Shown here one piece after another: positions 16,150 to 24,884 of a stretch of DNA of 45,094 nt. Each line of letters begins with the position of its first letter. Position 1 is the stretch's first letter. This stretch comes from Cyclobacteriaceae bacterium. GTDB lineage: Bacteria; Bacteroidota; Bacteroidia; Cytophagales; Cyclobacteriaceae. A program made the translations under genes and the position numbers. The notes under the pieces are model-generated. The model ran no database searches. It was given only the letters and a program-made list of their open reading frames with translations, and was not told the origin of the DNA. The stretch spans positions 1 to 45,094 of the forward strand of contig JAMOMJ010000158.1 in the NCBI GenBank assembly GCA_027067135.1, read 5' to 3'.

Positions 16150-16602
16150 ATGAGTCTCAAGGAAACAATAAACGAAGATATAAAGCAAGCCATGCTTGCT
16201 AAGCGTAAAGAAGAGCTAACTGCTCTTAGAAGCATTAAATCAGCGATTCTATTAGCCGAAACAGAAAAGGGTGCACAAGAAGAAATTTCGGAAGATACCG
16301 AAATGAAGCTTTTGATGAAAGCAGCTAAACAACGAAAAGAAAGTGGTGAACTTTTTAAAAAAGAAGGCCGAGATGATTTAGCTGAAAAAGAATTTTTTGA
16401 GTACGAAGTGATTTCAAAATATCTTCCAAAACAGATGGAAGAGTCGGAAGTAAGAGAAGCACTTGTATCAATTATTGCCAAAGTAGGTGCAGCAAGCCCT
16501 GCCGATATGGGCAAAGTAATGGGAACTGCAACTAAAGAGCTGGCAGGAAAGGCTGAAGGAAGAATGATTTCTACACTTGTAAAAGAGTTATTGGCTCAAT
16601 AA
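16150..16602 (+). CDS. yqeY: GatB/YqeY domain protein
   Basis: The 150-residue all-helical protein consists of a single YqeY domain, related to the C-terminal tRNA-binding part of the GatB amidotransferase subunit. Typical features are LKETINEDIKQAMLAKRKEELTALR at the start, the KQRKESGELFKKEGRDDLAEKE helix and the AxPADMGKVMG repeat near the end. The function of free-standing YqeY proteins is not established; a role with tRNA or charged-tRNA has been suggested from the GatB relationship. Its stop overlaps the start of the cvpA-like gene by 1 base. Confidence 0.92.
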   Translation: MSLKETINEDIKQAMLAKRKEELTALRSIKSAILLAETEKGAQEEISEDTEMKLLMKAAKQRKESGELFKKEGRDDLAEKEFFEYEVISKYLPKQMEESEVREALVSIIAKVGAASPADMGKVMGTATKELAGKAEGRMISTLVKELLAQ

Positions 16603-17135
16603 TGAACACACTTGATTTGATACTGGCAGTTCCTATATTAATAGGAGCTTATAGCGGTTTTAAAAAAGGCTTTATTGTAGGGGCAATATCATTGCTGGCA
16701 TTAATTCTTGGTGTTTTTGGCGGATTTTACTTCTTAAACTGGGGAGTTTCCATCTTGATTAATGAGTTTGGGTTAACAGGTAAATTAATTCCGATTTTGG
16801 CTTTTATTGTCATCTTTATTGGTATTATCATTATTGTTAACTTTATTGGCAAATTGCTTAAAAAGTTTGTTCAAATGATATTACTAGGAGGCATTGATAA
16901 ACTGGCAGGAGCACTTATGGGAGCTTTAATGTGGACTTTCTTAATATCATCCTTAATTTGGGTAGCAAGTATTTTTAAAATCAGCTTTCCTAATGATTGG
17001 GAACAGGGTTCTTTGCTTTTAAGTTGTGTAAAGCCTGTGGCTCCAGCGTTGGCTTCAATGCTCGATGGAGTAATTCCTGCAGTTTCGGATTTATTTGAAG
17101 GCCTTGGCGAATTAATTGATTCTGCAACCGAATAA
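16602..17135 (+). CDS. CvpA family inner-membrane protein
   Basis: A 177-residue membrane protein with four hydrophobic segments at about 4-20, 24-47, 62-86 and 98-125 and the family opening LDLILAVPILIGAYSGFKKGFI. CvpA proteins are known from colicin V production in E. coli, but they are widespread and their role in the envelope is not clear. In Bacteroidota it regularly sits between yqeY and an alpha/beta hydrolase in the cluster leading to nadK and bamA. It overlaps yqeY by 1 base. Confidence 0.88.
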   Translation: MNTLDLILAVPILIGAYSGFKKGFIVGAISLLALILGVFGGFYFLNWGVSILINEFGLTGKLIPILAFIVIFIGIIIIVNFIGKLLKKFVQMILLGGIDKLAGALMGALMWTFLISSLIWVASIFKISFPNDWEQGSLLLSCVKPVAPALASMLDGVIPAVSDLFEGLGELIDSATE

Positions 17136-17164
17136 TTTAGAAAAGTTTAATAAGATGTATTAAT

Positions 17165-17180
17165 TTGGTGCTGATACCAA
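17165..17180. repeat. Inverted repeat before the second hydrolase
   Basis: TTGGT-GCTGAT-ACCAA (17165-17180) is a perfect 5-base inverted repeat that ends 7 bases before the ATG at 17187, flanked by A- and T-rich arms. It could be an operator or a hairpin affecting start access. The evidence is the symmetry alone. Confidence 0.3.
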
Positions 17181-17186
17181 TTTTAT

Positions 17187-17951
17187 ATGGAGTTAAAAGA
17201 AAAAAACGGATACAGTTATATAGATGAAGGTGAAGGGCAAACCTTTTTGCTTCTTCACGGGCTATTTGGTGCGTTAAGTAACTGGGAGAAAGTAGTTAGC
17301 AAGTTCTCTAAGCACTATCGGGTAATTATTCCTATGTTGCCTATTTACACACTCCCCTTAAAAAAATCAGGGGTAGAGGGCATTGCCAAATTTGTTACAG
17401 AGTTTGTGGAGATATTCAATCTCAATAATATGATTGTTATGGGTAACTCATTAGGAGGCCATGTGGGTTTGGCATATATAATTCAGCACCCCGAAAAGGT
17501 AGAAAAGCTAATATTAACAGGTAGTTCAGGGTTATTTGAAAATTCAATGGGAGGCTCTTTTCCAAGAATTCAAAGCTATGATTATGTAAAAGAAAAAGTG
17601 GGCTATACTTTTTACAATCCCGATACGGTATCGGAAGAATATGTGCAAGAAGTATATCAAACATTTAAGAGCCCTCAGAAAACATTAAGGCTAATTGCTA
17701 TAGCAAGGTCTGCACAGCGTAATAATATGGCAGATCAATTGCCAGATATAAAAGCACCAGTGTTACTCATTTGGGGGTTAAATGATACCATAACTCCACC
17801 ATCTGTTGCACATGAGTTTAATAAATTGATACCAAACTCAACTCTTGAATTTATAGACTACTGTTGCCATGCGCCCATGATGGAGCAGCCAGATATATTT
17901 AATGAAATTTTAGAAAAATACTTGTTAGAAGAAGAAAATGTTAGCGTCTGA
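17187..17951 (+). CDS. Alpha/beta-fold hydrolase
   Basis: The 254-residue hydrolase shows a full catalytic triad: S88 in MGNSLGGHVG, D200 in IWGLNDTITP and H228 in CCHAPMMEQPD, with the oxyanion-hole LLLHGLFGALSNW near 21-33. Resemblance to C-C bond hydrolases and to lipases is general, and no substrate can be named. It is conserved in this position in related genomes, between cvpA and a CBS-domain gene, suggesting an envelope or lipid role. Its end overlaps the next gene by 14 bases. Confidence 0.85.
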   Translation: MELKEKNGYSYIDEGEGQTFLLLHGLFGALSNWEKVVSKFSKHYRVIIPMLPIYTLPLKKSGVEGIAKFVTEFVEIFNLNNMIVMGNSLGGHVGLAYIIQHPEKVEKLILTGSSGLFENSMGGSFPRIQSYDYVKEKVGYTFYNPDTVSEEYVQEVYQTFKSPQKTLRLIAIARSAQRNNMADQLPDIKAPVLLIWGLNDTITPPSVAHEFNKLIPNSTLEFIDYCCHAPMMEQPDIFNEILEKYLLEEENVSV

Positions 17952-18603
17952 GCTCATAAATGATATGATTCCGCCATTAAAATTGTCGGATACTACAACC
18001 CTGGCGCTGGCTTGGATGGATGAATTTAGATGCAACCAATTAGCTGTTGTTAGCAAAGGGAAGTTTTTAGGGCTTGTTTCGGAAGAATTAATATTAGATC
18101 AAGAATCGGAATCTACATTAATTGGAGACTTGGAACTTGAGTGTAATCATTGTAAACTTAACCAGTCGGCACATTTTTTCGAAATCATAAAACTAGCTTC
18201 AAGTAATACGATAGAGTTGGTGGGTGTTGTTGACGAACAAGATGATTATTTGGGCGTTATTACAATAAAGGATACAATTTTTGCGCTTTCTCAAACATTG
18301 GCTGTGCAATCAGTTGGAGCTATTGTTGTATTATCTCTTAAATCCATTGATTATTCACTTTCCGAAATAAGCAGGTTGGTAGAGTCGGAAGGATATAGAA
18401 TTTTAAGTAGTTCTATTAAGCTTGATGAATCAGATTCTGAATTGCTAAAACTAACGTTAAAAGTTAATAGTGAAGATGTACAAAGACTTGTGGCTACGTT
18501 AGAGCGGTTTGATTATAAAGTAATCGCTCAATTACAGACTAAGCCCAACCCGGATTCTGACCAAGAAAGACTAAACGTATTGTTTAAATACTTAGATTTA
18601 TAA
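17938..18603 (+). CDS. CBS-domain protein with ACT-like C-terminus
   Basis: The 221-residue cytosolic protein begins with a CBS pair (about 1-115; LKLSDTTTLALAWMDEF, NQLAVVSKGKFLGLVSEE and LVGVVDEQDDYLGVITIKD are the two repeats). The rest (about 120-215) has the alternating strand/helix pattern of an ACT-like regulatory domain (VQSVGAIVVLSLKSIDYSLSEISRLVESEGYRI). CBS pairs bind adenine nucleotides, and ACT domains small ligands, so this is probably a sensor. It lies 2 bases before nadK and overlaps the hydrolase by 14 bases, so regulation of NAD phosphorylation is an attractive inference without direct support. Confidence 0.82.
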   Translation: MLASELINDMIPPLKLSDTTTLALAWMDEFRCNQLAVVSKGKFLGLVSEELILDQESESTLIGDLELECNHCKLNQSAHFFEIIKLASSNTIELVGVVDEQDDYLGVITIKDTIFALSQTLAVQSVGAIVVLSLKSIDYSLSEISRLVESEGYRILSSSIKLDESDSELLKLTLKVNSEDVQRLVATLERFDYKVIAQLQTKPNPDSDQERLNVLFKYLDL

Positions 18604-18605
18604 AA

Positions 18606-19493
18606 ATGGAGATGCACGTAGCAATTCATGGGAAGCCTTTTAGTCTGGATGATAAACCCAGACTTGAATATTTTTTTGAGAAGCTAAAGTCCTGCGGTTT
18701 TTTACCATACTTATCTGAAGAATTTTATGGTATTTGTGTTTATGAGAACCTCAAGGGTATTGATAGTGTAGCAGTCTATCAGTCTAAAGAGGAACTTAAA
18801 AGTGTAAAGTATGCTTTTTCTTTTGGAGGAGATGGCACACTGCTTGATTTATTGACTCATGTTGCTGAATTAGAAATACCTATTGTAGGAATTAACATGG
18901 GTAGGTTGGGGTTTCTTGCCACCACTTCTTTAGCAAAAATTGCAGAAGCTGTGGATTCACTTTGTAGAAAAGAGTATGAAATAGATAACCGTATATTACT
19001 TCAACTAGAATCGGATCAAAATATTTTTAATGGAGAAAATTTTGCGCTAAACGATTTTGCAATTTTAAAAAGAGATACCTCTTCAATGATAAATGTAAAA
19101 GTAATAATAGACGGAGTTTATTTAAACACGTATTGGGCCGATGGGATAATTATATCAACTCCTACAGGATCAACAGGTTACTCTTTAAGTTGTGGTGGCC
19201 CGTTGGTGCTTCCTCAGTCTAATAATTTCGTAATAACTCCAGTAAGTCCTCATAACTTAAATGCTCGACCTTTAATTGTTTCGGATCATAGTGAGATATC
19301 TTTTGAAATTGAAGCAAGGAGTGATAACGTTTTAGTTTCACTGGATTCTCGTTCAATGGTGGTTCCAACAAACGTTCATATTAAAGTTAAAAAGTTTAAA
19401 AAATCAGGTAAACTTGTTAAGTTTAAGGACTATAATCAATTTGAAACAATGCGAAACAAGTTAAATTGGGGGATTGACTATAGAAATTGGTAA
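18606..19493 (+). CDS. nadK: NAD kinase
   Basis: NadK phosphorylates NAD to NADP. The 295-residue enzyme carries the diagnostic GGDGT motif at 74-78, NDFAILKRDTSSMI, and DGIIISTPTGSTGYSLSCGGP, the second conserved block that binds NAD. The N-terminal MEMHVAIHGKPF strand is normal for Bacteroidota enzymes. It follows the CBS-domain gene with a 2-base gap. Two ATG codons (18606, 18612) could serve as start. Confidence 0.96.
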   Translation: MEMHVAIHGKPFSLDDKPRLEYFFEKLKSCGFLPYLSEEFYGICVYENLKGIDSVAVYQSKEELKSVKYAFSFGGDGTLLDLLTHVAELEIPIVGINMGRLGFLATTSLAKIAEAVDSLCRKEYEIDNRILLQLESDQNIFNGENFALNDFAILKRDTSSMINVKVIIDGVYLNTYWADGIIISTPTGSTGYSLSCGGPLVLPQSNNFVITPVSPHNLNARPLIVSDHSEISFEIEARSDNVLVSLDSRSMVVPTNVHIKVKKFKKSGKLVKFKDYNQFETMRNKLNWGIDYRNW

Positions 19494-19520
19494 GAATTTT
19501 TTAATTCGTAATGGATTAAA

Positions 19521-19528
19521 TACCTTTG
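19521..19528 (+). promoter_or_regulatory. Possible -7 box before the DUF6089 pair
   Basis: TACCTTTG matches TAnnTTTG exactly, 38 bases before the ATG at 19567 and within the only sizeable gap after nadK. No TTG is present at the usual -33 spacing. It would start a transcript for the outer-membrane part of the cluster. Confidence 0.4.
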
Positions 19529-19566
19529 TCAATACTGCAATGCCATACTTTAAAGGTAAAAACTAG

Positions 19567-20661
19567 ATGACTAAACTTATTAAATTAATTTTCACCCTAA
19601 CGTTTGTGTTCACTATTTCTGTTGGGTTTGCTCAAATAAATAGGAAACAAATTAAAAGGAAGAATAAAGCCATGGCCAATTATAAAGGGCAGAATAATGG
19701 CTTTACAAAGCAGAAAAAGTATTTTTATGTTGGAGTTGGGGTAAATTCAATGAACTATTTTGGAGATATTGCTCCGAAATCGGGAATATTTAGCACAAAA
19801 ATTTCTTCAACCCGTCCAGGGTTTGTTCTTTCCGGAGGATATAGATTTGGCCCTCGTTATACCCTACAAGCTTCATTGTCGTATGGTACCTTATTTAGTG
19901 ATGATAATAAAGCTGCTGACCCCACTGGAGAAAATTCGAACTATAGATATAAACGGAACTTACATTTTAAAAACAATATTACAGAACTAGCTGTTGTTGG
20001 AATTTTTGATTTATTTCAAAACCAGGGCTCTTATTTAAGTAGAGTGCAAATTACGCCTTATGCTTTAATTGGTCTTGCTGGTTTTCATCATAACCCTAAA
20101 GCAATAGCACCTGAGGCTAGTGGGTCAACAGGCGTAGCACTTCCTGAAGCCGGGCAGTGGGTAAGCCTTAGGCCACTGGGCACAGAAGGGCAGTATGCTA
20201 ACTTAGAACCGACCGATGCTAATTTTGGGATTAAACCTTACAGTTTATGGCAAGTGTCTATACCATTTGGTTTAGGGGTTCGTTATAAGCTGGGTGAGGC
20301 CTTGGATATTTCGTTTGATATTACCTTTAGGTATTTGTTTTTTGATTACATAGATGATATTAGTCGCAATTATGTAGATTTAGATGTATTAGATGGTGAT
20401 TTAGCAAAAGCAATGTCTGATAGGTCTATGGAACCTACGGGTGCTAAGTCTGGAAATGACAGATCGCAATATATTTCAGGATGGGATACAGACCCCTATA
20501 CTGGAAGAAATGAAGGCATTTACAACACAGTTAATGGGTTTGGACAAGAAGGTTTTTCTAATAATAGAGGCGGAGCAAGCGATAATGACATTTATTACGT
20601 TACAAGTATTAAAGTAAGCTATATTCTAGGTTCTTCTTTTAGAAGAGCTAAGTTTAGATAA
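19567..20661 (+). CDS. DUF6089 family outer-membrane beta-barrel protein
   Basis: The 364-residue protein has a cleavable signal peptide (TLTFVFTISVGFAQ, cleavage near 23) and then alternating amphipathic strands ending in the aromatic-rich YYVTSIKVSYILGSSF, typical of a beta-barrel. Blocks such as YFYVGVGVNSMNYFGDIAPK and YTLQASLSYGTLFSDD match the DUF6089 family found between nadK and uppS in Bacteroidota. The function is unknown; constant linkage to bamA and skp-like genes suggests a part in outer-membrane assembly. It has a smaller paralogue immediately downstream. Confidence 0.85.
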   Translation: MTKLIKLIFTLTFVFTISVGFAQINRKQIKRKNKAMANYKGQNNGFTKQKKYFYVGVGVNSMNYFGDIAPKSGIFSTKISSTRPGFVLSGGYRFGPRYTLQASLSYGTLFSDDNKAADPTGENSNYRYKRNLHFKNNITELAVVGIFDLFQNQGSYLSRVQITPYALIGLAGFHHNPKAIAPEASGSTGVALPEAGQWVSLRPLGTEGQYANLEPTDANFGIKPYSLWQVSIPFGLGVRYKLGEALDISFDITFRYLFFDYIDDISRNYVDLDVLDGDLAKAMSDRSMEPTGAKSGNDRSQYISGWDTDPYTGRNEGIYNTVNGFGQEGFSNNRGGASDNDIYYVTSIKVSYILGSSFRRAKFR

Positions 20662-20668
20662 TTTAAAT

Positions 20669-21397
20669 ATGATTAAAAATATCGAAATGGGAATTCAGCT
20701 AAAGTATTGGATTCCCATTTTTATTTTACTATTTCTATCGACCACCATAAGTTTTAGTCAAAAAAGAGAAATTGGGGGTGGTATTGGAATGCTTTCCTAC
20801 ACGGGAGATCTTTCTAGAAATGCACTAACAAACCCAATTAAGCCTGCGGCTACTGTATTCTATCGATTTAATATGAGAGACCATATCAGTATCAGGGTTT
20901 CCTTTGTTGGTGGAGGGCTGGCTGGTACAGATACAAAGCCTATTGATGCTTTCTCAGTTGCCAGAGCAAGCTCGTTTAACATTTTTTTATATGAATTTGC
21001 TACTGGATTAGAATACTATTTTTTGGATTTTAGGAGTAAAAATGCTCCTCAGAATTGGTCACCTTATTTTTATGGAGGACTTGGGCTATTTGGTATGCTA
21101 GGCCATGAAGCTAGTGCTTTTACATATAGCCCAATTCAAATAGCCATACCATTGGCATTTGGATTTAGATATCGGGCTACTCCTAAATGGTCTTTTTCTT
21201 TAGAGGCAGGTATAAGAGCAACCTTTTTTGATTATGTTGATAATTATTCAGAAGGAGATTTGTTTGTCAAAAATTACCAATATGGGAATCCTGAAGATAA
21301 TGATAAGTACTATTTTGCAGGAGTTAGCCTTAGTTATACTTTTTACAGTGTCATTTGCCCAACATTGCCCATTAAGCAAGGATATAGAAGACGTTAA
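20669..21397 (+). CDS. DUF6089 family outer-membrane protein, second copy
   Basis: A 242-residue paralogue of the preceding gene, 7 bases downstream. A hydrophobic segment (WIPIFILLFLSTTISFSQ) forms a signal peptide, followed by KREIGGGIGMLSYTGDLSR, a version of the same opening strands, and SPYFYGGLGLFGM and KWSFSLEAGIRATFFDYVDNY, which parallel SFDITFRYLFFDYIDDI in the larger copy. It ends with an Arg-rich tail after SLSYTFYSVICP. The tandem pair points to duplication and specialisation. Function unknown. Confidence 0.82.
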   Translation: MIKNIEMGIQLKYWIPIFILLFLSTTISFSQKREIGGGIGMLSYTGDLSRNALTNPIKPAATVFYRFNMRDHISIRVSFVGGGLAGTDTKPIDAFSVARASSFNIFLYEFATGLEYYFLDFRSKNAPQNWSPYFYGGLGLFGMLGHEASAFTYSPIQIAIPLAFGFRYRATPKWSFSLEAGIRATFFDYVDNYSEGDLFVKNYQYGNPEDNDKYYFAGVSLSYTFYSVICPTLPIKQGYRRR

Positions 21398-21434
21398 ACT
21401 GATTTCTAAAGCACGTATTCTCAATTATTTAAGA

Positions 21435-21442
21435 TATTTTTG
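21435..21442 (+). promoter_or_regulatory. Possible -7 box before uppS
   Basis: TATTTTTG is an exact -7 match in the 77-base gap ahead of uppS; transcription would start near 21449, about 26 bases before the GTG. The -33 TTG is missing. It may give uppS-bamA-ompH a promoter of their own inside the cluster. Confidence 0.4.
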
Positions 21443-21474
21443 CAACCAAAAATTAGAATTGTAGCATTTAGTTG

Positions 21475-22200
21475 GTGACAAAGTTTAATAACATACCTGA
21501 GCATATTGCCGTTATTATGGATGGAAATGGCCGTTGGGCCAAGAAAAAAGGGGCTGCAAGAATTTTTGGTCATAGAAATGCCATAAAAGCAGTTCGCGAT
21601 ACGGTTGAAAGTTGTGCTGAACTTGGGGTGAAGTTTTTGACTTTATATGCATTTTCAACTGAAAATTGGGGAAGACCCAAAGAAGAGGTGGATGCTCTTA
21701 TGGAGCTCCTTATCGATTCGTTAAGAAAAGAGTTGAGTACACTAATGAAAAATAATATTCGTTTAGAGACTATTGGGGATATTAGTGGATTGCCTAATAG
21801 GTGTGTTCAAGCACTTGATGGAGATGTTAAGGCTTCAGAAAGCAATTCAGGATTAACCCTTATCTTAGCGTTAAATTATAGTGGCAGAAATGAACTGACA
21901 AAAGCAGTAAAAGACCTTGCCTTAAAAGTTAAAATTGGGGAGATTAGAGTTGGTGATATCAATGAGCAAATGATTGGGAATCAATTGTCAACGGGCAGTT
22001 ACCCAGATCCTGAATTGTTGATTCGCACAAGTGGTGAGTTAAGGCTGAGTAATTTTTTGCTTTGGCAAATAGCCTATACAGAACTCTATTTTACAGAGGT
22101 GCTGTGGCCTGATTTTAGAAAAGAACACCTGTTTGAGGCGTTAGAAGATTTTAATAAACGAGAGAGACGCTTTGGTAAAACAAGCGAGCAGATAAAGTAG
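21475..22200 (+). CDS. uppS: Isoprenyl transferase (undecaprenyl diphosphate synthase)
   Basis: UppS extends farnesyl diphosphate with cis-isoprene units to undecaprenyl diphosphate, the carrier for peptidoglycan and polysaccharide. The protein is 241 residues with the catalytic aspartate in MDGNGRWAK (D16), ALNYSGRNEL, and the C-terminal RTSGELRLSNFLLWQ-AYTELYF block. There is no ATG before the active site: the start must be GTG 21475 or the adjacent TTG 21472, and I list GTG. It sits between the DUF6089 pair and bamA, so lipid carrier and outer-membrane assembly are expressed together. Confidence 0.95.
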   Translation: MTKFNNIPEHIAVIMDGNGRWAKKKGAARIFGHRNAIKAVRDTVESCAELGVKFLTLYAFSTENWGRPKEEVDALMELLIDSLRKELSTLMKNNIRLETIGDISGLPNRCVQALDGDVKASESNSGLTLILALNYSGRNELTKAVKDLALKVKIGEIRVGDINEQMIGNQLSTGSYPDPELLIRTSGELRLSNFLLWQIAYTELYFTEVLWPDFRKEHLFEALEDFNKRERRFGKTSEQIK

Positions 22201-22205
22201 TTAGA

Positions 22206-24875
22206 ATGAAGAAAGGAATTCTTAGTTTAATAATACTGGTACTTTTTATATCTTCTGCCATAGGCCAGATAAGGAGAAGTCGTAACCAAACCGTTGAGCC
22301 TAAAACACCATCAGGGCTTGATTATAGCAGGCCTCAAGAATATGAAATAGCAAATATTAAGGTTATAGGAACAAATTACTTAGATGGGAACACCTTAGTT
22401 TCTCTTACAAGTTTAAAAGTTGGAGATAGAATAAAAATTCCTGGTGATGATATTAGCAATGCTATTAAAAAACTGTGGAAACATGGACTAGTTGGAGATG
22501 TAAAAATTTTGATAGAGAAAATTGAAACAGGAAAGGTTTATTTAATAGTTGAATTAACGGAACGACCTAGACTATCAAAATTTGCATTTGAAGGGGTGTC
22601 TAAATCGCAAAAGACTGATTTAAAGGAATTAGTTGCTCCTTATCGTGGTAAAGTTTTAACTGATGCTATGGTGAATATCACAAAGAATAATGTTAAAAAA
22701 CACTATATAGATAAAGGGTTTTTAAATTGTGAAGTTGATATTATAAAGGAAAAGGATACGTTGCTGTCAAATCATGTGCGGTTAAAGATTAAAGTTCAAA
22801 AAAACCCTAAAGTTAAGGTCGATAGAATTTACATTGATGGAGCAGAAGAAGTTAGCCTTGGTAAGATTAAAGGGAAAATGAAAAACACAAAGGAGCGTGT
22901 GAGACTTTCCTTATTTAAAGATATCGCCTACCGAGTTACTCATCTTAACATGAAATCTTTCATCTTGGATAGCAAAGAAATGGATCCTAAGACTACTTCG
23001 GATTATCTTTCTAGACATGTGAATCTTAATATTTTCAAATCTTCAAAATACATTAAGTCAGATTTTGAGGAAGATAAAAAGAGTATTGTAGCCTACCTCA
23101 ACTCAAAGGGTTTTCGAGATGCTGTAATAACTAAAGATTCTATTTTTAAAACAGATACTAGCTCAATTGCCATCTACTTAAAAGTAGAAGAAGGCGATAG
23201 ATACTACTATAGAAATATTACTTGGTCTGGCAATTATGTGTATGATGACGCTAGGCTTCAGAGGGTTTTGGGAATCAAATCTGGTGATGTTTATAATAAA
23301 GAAGAAATGGATAAGCGTTTGCAAATGAACCCTCAAGGGATTGATATTTCAGGCCTTTATATGGACAATGGATACTTATTTTTTAATATCAGGCCAGTAG
23401 AAGTTGCAGTAATTGGAGATTCCATCGATATTGAAATGAGAATTTATGAAGGTGCTCAGGCAACTATTAGCAAAGTAATTATTACCGGGAATGATAGAAC
23501 AAATGACCATGTAATTAGAAGAGAACTAAGAACAATGCCTGGCGACTTGTTTAGTAGAACTAATATTATTAGAGACCAGCAACAATTGGGTACTTTGGGT
23601 TATTTCGACCCTGAGCAGATTCAAATTAATCCGATTCCGAACCCTGTTGATAACACAGTAGATATTGAGTACAAATTAGTAGAGCGACCCAATGATCAGA
23701 TAGAACTTTCTGGTGGCTGGGGTGGAATGTTTGGATTTGTTGGTACACTTGGGCTTACTTTTAATAATTTTTCCTTAAGAAATGTGCCTCATTTCGAAAA
23801 ATGGCATCCACTGCCTGTTGGTGATGGTCAAAAACTTTCTATTCGTGCCCAGGCTAATGGGCGACAGTTTCAAAGCTACACAGCCTCATTTACCGAGCCT
23901 TGGTTAGGAGGGAAAAAACCCACCTCACTAACAGTTAGCTTTAATACGTCTATTCAAAATACAGATCCAAGGTTTAGCCCTTTTGGTGCCGGTTCGTTTA
24001 GAGTAAATTCTGTAACCGTTGGCTTAGGTAAAAGACTTACCTGGCCAGATAATTATTTTACACTTAGTACGGCACTTTCTTATAAGGTATATAAACTTGA
24101 TAATTATTACCAACAGGTTGGTGCCTTACCTTTTAATACAGGGATTTCCAATACATTTTTATTAACCAGTACGCTGGCAAGGAGTAGCATTGACAACCCT
24201 ATGTATCCAAAATCAGGCTCTACAGTATCTTTATCTGGCAGTTTTACCCCTCCTTTTTCTAAATTAAATAATTTAGACTATAGTACTGCAAGCCCAGAAG
24301 AAGTTAACAAATGGGTAGAGTATATGAAGTTTATGTTTGATGCAAAATATTACTTAAACTTAGTAGGAAAATTAGTGCTTGAGTCTAGAGTTCACTTTGG
24401 GTTTATGAATACCTATTCTCCTGGAACTGTACCTGTAGGGCCTTTTGAACGATTTAGAGTAGGAGGTGATGGGTTGGCAGGACAAAATTTTATTTTAGGT
24501 ACCGACATTATCGGGCTTAGGGGTTATGAAAACCTCTCTATTAAACCCATAGATCAATATGATGCAACTTATACCGGAACCTCTGGTGGTACTATTTATG
24601 CTAAATATGCAATGGAGCTAAGATACCCCATTACTACAGGGGCAGCAGCAACAATATACGTTTTGGTATTTGGAGAAGCGGGAAATGCATGGGATAATTA
24701 TGAGACTTTTAGCCCTTTTGATACCTACAAGGCTGCAGGTTTTGGTGCTCGTTTATTTATGCCAGCTTTTGGGCTTATTGGACTAAATTGGGGGTATGGT
24801 TTTGATACACTTCCTGGAAGTACTGAGCCAAGTGGTATGCAGTTTCAATTTACAATTGGGCAGCAATTACGCTAA
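22206..24875 (+). CDS. bamA: Outer-membrane protein assembly factor BamA
   Basis: BamA is the core of the machinery that folds beta-barrel proteins into the outer membrane. The 889-residue precursor has a signal peptide (about 1-20, ending SSAIGQ), a run of POTRA domains over roughly 45-480 (for example IANIKVIGTNYLD and TISKVIITGNDRTNDHVIRREL) and a C-terminal 16-strand barrel from about 500. The barrel contains the lid-loop motif LRGYE, equivalent to the conserved VRGF/Y. The region around 230-300 is longer than in E. coli BamA, as is usual in Bacteroidota. It starts 5 bases after uppS and is followed 9 bases later by two Skp-like chaperone genes. Confidence 0.96.
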   Translation: MKKGILSLIILVLFISSAIGQIRRSRNQTVEPKTPSGLDYSRPQEYEIANIKVIGTNYLDGNTLVSLTSLKVGDRIKIPGDDISNAIKKLWKHGLVGDVKILIEKIETGKVYLIVELTERPRLSKFAFEGVSKSQKTDLKELVAPYRGKVLTDAMVNITKNNVKKHYIDKGFLNCEVDIIKEKDTLLSNHVRLKIKVQKNPKVKVDRIYIDGAEEVSLGKIKGKMKNTKERVRLSLFKDIAYRVTHLNMKSFILDSKEMDPKTTSDYLSRHVNLNIFKSSKYIKSDFEEDKKSIVAYLNSKGFRDAVITKDSIFKTDTSSIAIYLKVEEGDRYYYRNITWSGNYVYDDARLQRVLGIKSGDVYNKEEMDKRLQMNPQGIDISGLYMDNGYLFFNIRPVEVAVIGDSIDIEMRIYEGAQATISKVIITGNDRTNDHVIRRELRTMPGDLFSRTNIIRDQQQLGTLGYFDPEQIQINPIPNPVDNTVDIEYKLVERPNDQIELSGGWGGMFGFVGTLGLTFNNFSLRNVPHFEKWHPLPVGDGQKLSIRAQANGRQFQSYTASFTEPWLGGKKPTSLTVSFNTSIQNTDPRFSPFGAGSFRVNSVTVGLGKRLTWPDNYFTLSTALSYKVYKLDNYYQQVGALPFNTGISNTFLLTSTLARSSIDNPMYPKSGSTVSLSGSFTPPFSKLNNLDYSTASPEEVNKWVEYMKFMFDAKYYLNLVGKLVLESRVHFGFMNTYSPGTVPVGPFERFRVGGDGLAGQNFILGTDIIGLRGYENLSIKPIDQYDATYTGTSGGTIYAKYAMELRYPITTGAAATIYVLVFGEAGNAWDNYETFSPFDTYKAAGFGARLFMPAFGLIGLNWGYGFDTLPGSTEPSGMQFQFTIGQQLR

Positions 24876-24884
24876 TTTATTATC

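Noticed and set aside
21228-21464. Alternative-frame ORF overlapping the second DUF6089 gene, with a stretch resembling a signal peptide (ILFTVSFAQ)
   Set aside because: It lies within a well-supported beta-barrel gene in another frame; the hydrophobic stretch is the shadow of the last strand.
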